From Acetobacteraceae bacterium (lineage in GTDB: Bacteria > Pseudomonadota > Alphaproteobacteria > Acetobacterales > Acetobacteraceae), in NCBI GenBank assembly GCA_027323595.1, contig DAHWBL010000228.1:1-5402 (forward strand): 5,402 bases of DNA, in the 5' to 3' direction. Positions 4,283 through 5,402 of the stretch are shown piece by piece. The translations under genes and the position numbers were made by a program. The notes beneath the pieces are model-generated. The model did no database searches and was not told where the DNA came from. It saw only the letters and a program-made list of their open reading frames with translations. How positions within the stretch are numbered: the stretch's first letter is position 1; each line of letters begins with the position of its first letter.

Positions 4283-5268
4283 GGGCCATCCTCGCCGCGC
4301 TGTTGCTGCTTCTGCTCGCCGCCCCGGCGGGCGCGCAGCCGATCGACATGAGCCATGGCGGGCCGGTGGAGATCACCGCGCGCGACGGGCTGGACTGGCA
4401 TCAGAACGAGCTGATGGTGGTGGCGCGCGGCGATGCGCGGGCGGTGCGCGGCGACGTGACCGTGCTCGCGGACCGGCTGATCGCCTATTACCGGCACAAG
4501 GCGGGTGCCGCCCCCGCGCCGGCGAAATCCACCGCCCCGGTCGCGCCAGGCACCGAGACCGGTGACAGCGAAATCTACCGGCTGGAGGCGGTCGGCTCGG
4601 TGCGCATCTACACCCCCACCGACCACGCCACCGCCGACCACGCGGTCTATGACATCGACCTCGCCGTGCTGATCCTGACCGGGCATGATCTGCGGCTGAT
4701 CACCCCGCAGCAGGTGATCACCGCGCGCGACGCGCTCGAATACTGGTCGGGCGCGCACATGGCGGTGGCGCGCGGCGACGCGGTGATCACCACCACCGAC
4801 GCGCGCCAGCTCAGCGCCGACACGGTGGTCGGCTATCTCAGCCACGACGATGACACGAAGGGCGACAAAAAAACCGGCAAGCCGACCACGCCGGCGTCAA
4901 ATTCTCCTGATCAGCAAAGCGGCAAGCTGGAGCGCGCCGAGGCGTTCGGCCACGTGGTGATGCGCACGCCCACGCAGACCGTGCGCGGCGATCGCGGCGT
5001 GTATCTGCCGCCCACCGGGCTCGCGCGGCTGACCGGCGACGCGCAGCTCACCCAGGGCGCCAACCAGGTGCATGGCGCCGATCTGCTGGTCGATCTCAAC
5101 ACCGGCATCTACCGGCTGCTGTCCGCCCCCGGCCAGCGTGTCGAGGGGCTGGTCACGCCCAACGATGCCGGCGCGCCACCGGCGGCGGGCGATGCGCCGC
5201 CGGCGGCCAAAGCCTCCCCGAAATCTCCCGATCCGAAACCCGGGACCGCACCCAAGGCTGACCCATGA
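4279..5268 (+). CDS. lptA: LPS transport periplasmic protein LptA, long duplicated form
   Basis: LptA bridges LptC in the inner membrane and LptD in the outer membrane and carries LPS across the periplasm. A signal peptide is clear: MRA, then Leu/Ala-rich 4-14, with probable cleavage after AGA (17-19). The mature part is an OstA beta fold, but the 329 residues far exceed the 185 of E. coli LptA. Two similar halves are visible. Residues 32-74 (ITARDGL...MVVARGDA...LADRLIAY) match 147-190 (ITARDAL...MAVARGDA...LSADTVVGY), and AVGSVRIYTPT (104-114) matches AFGHVVMRTPT (222-232). Each half has a linker, at about 75-97 and 190-216. The last 34 residues are Pro/Ala/Lys rich. The start ATG at 4279 overlaps the lptC stop (ATGA); the end overlaps lptB. 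A run of seven A lies at 4867-4873. Confidence 0.92.
   Translation: MRAILAALLLLLLAAPAGAQPIDMSHGGPVEITARDGLDWHQNELMVVARGDARAVRGDVTVLADRLIAYYRHKAGAAPAPAKSTAPVAPGTETGDSEIYRLEAVGSVRIYTPTDHATADHAVYDIDLAVLILTGHDLRLITPQQVITARDALEYWSGAHMAVARGDAVITTTDARQLSADTVVGYLSHDDDTKGDKKTGKPTTPASNSPDQQSGKLERAEAFGHVVMRTPTQTVRGDRGVYLPPTGLARLTGDAQLTQGANQVHGADLLVDLNTGIYRLLSAPGQRVEGLVTPNDAGAPPAAGDAPPAAKASPKSPDPKPGTAPKADP
5254..5257 (+). promoter_or_regulatory. Ribosome binding site of lptB inside lptA
   Basis: AAGG lies 7 bases before the lptB ATG at 5265, within the last codons of lptA. Of the three overlapping starts, this is the one with the clearest Shine-Dalgarno, so lptB may also be translated independently. That would suit an ATPase needed in two copies per complex. 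Confidence 0.5.
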
Positions 5269-5402
5269 GCGAGCATCTGCGCGTGCTGGACGGAAATGCG
5301 GGGCTCTCCGCGCGCGGCGTCGGCAAGGTCTATAAAAAACGCCCGGTGGTGCGTGGGGTGTCGATCTCGGTGCGGCGTGGCGAGGCGGTCGGTCTTCTCG
5401 GG
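5265..5402 (+). CDS. lptB: LPS export ABC transporter ATPase LptB, N-terminal part
   Basis: LptB is the cytoplasmic ATPase that, as a dimer with LptF and LptG, extracts LPS from the inner membrane. Only 46 codons are present. The fragment has the usual first strands (LSARGVGKVYKKRPVVRGVS) and GEAVGLLG, which is the beginning of the Walker A region; the rest of the P-loop lies beyond the window. The reading GKVYKKRPVV...VSISVRRGE agrees with LptB rather than a general ABC ATPase, and the position after lptC and lptA supports it. The start shares ATGA with the lptA stop. In related genomes rpoN often follows; that cannot be checked here. Confidence 0.92.
   Translation, partial: MSEHLRVLDGNAGLSARGVGKVYKKRPVVRGVSISVRRGEAVGLLG

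Noticed and set aside
1..5402. Mobile element, CRISPR array, toxin-antitoxin or defence system
   Set aside because: No transposase, integrase, regularly spaced repeats, terminal inverted repeats or tRNA-side duplication were seen; all genes fit conserved chromosomal families. The tRNA 3' end was inspected as a possible attachment site, and no second copy of it lies in the window.

Overview
The window is a GC-rich, densely coding stretch of a Gram-negative alphaproteobacterium. It is most likely from the Acetobacteraceae/Rhodospirillales side of the class. This rests on recalled family sequences: the GltD N-terminus resembles the Azospirillum protein, an alphaproteobacterial NrnC-type nuclease is present, an NDUFA9-like gene is present, and Kdo/LPS-export genes follow the nuclease gene. 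No database search was possible.

Layout. The left third reads on the minus strand. It holds the first 101 codons of gltD (glutamate synthase small subunit; start at 304, cut by the window edge), a 263-base spacer with several small repeats and hairpins, and an NDUFA9-like NAD(P)-binding Rossmann protein (1518 down to 568). A divergent spacer (1519-1673) then separates this from the plus-strand part. That part holds tRNA-Leu(CAG) with encoded CCA (1674-1760), the DEDDy nuclease nrnC (1834-2484), a short repeat-rich control region (2485-2567), and the run kdsD - lptC - lptA - lptB. The last gene is cut at the right edge, just inside its Walker A motif.

How the genes work together. KdsD makes D-arabinose 5-phosphate, the first committed precursor of the Kdo sugar in the LPS inner core. 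LptC, LptA and LptB are parts of the machine that moves finished LPS from the inner to the outer membrane. The three junctions kdsD/lptC, lptC/lptA and lptA/lptB are all 4-base stop/start overlaps (GTGA, ATGA, ATGA), which argues for one mRNA with coupled translation. NrnC, just upstream, is expected to clear dinucleotides, including the pGpG left by c-di-GMP breakdown. It is easily mislabelled ribonuclease D.

Nothing here looks like a mobile element, a CRISPR array or a defence system, and I see no new multi-gene system. The observations most worth a second look are the small control region before kdsD (tandem 13-bp repeats, a palindrome over a candidate -10 box, and a possibly leaderless start), the internally duplicated long LptA, and the structured leader of gltD.
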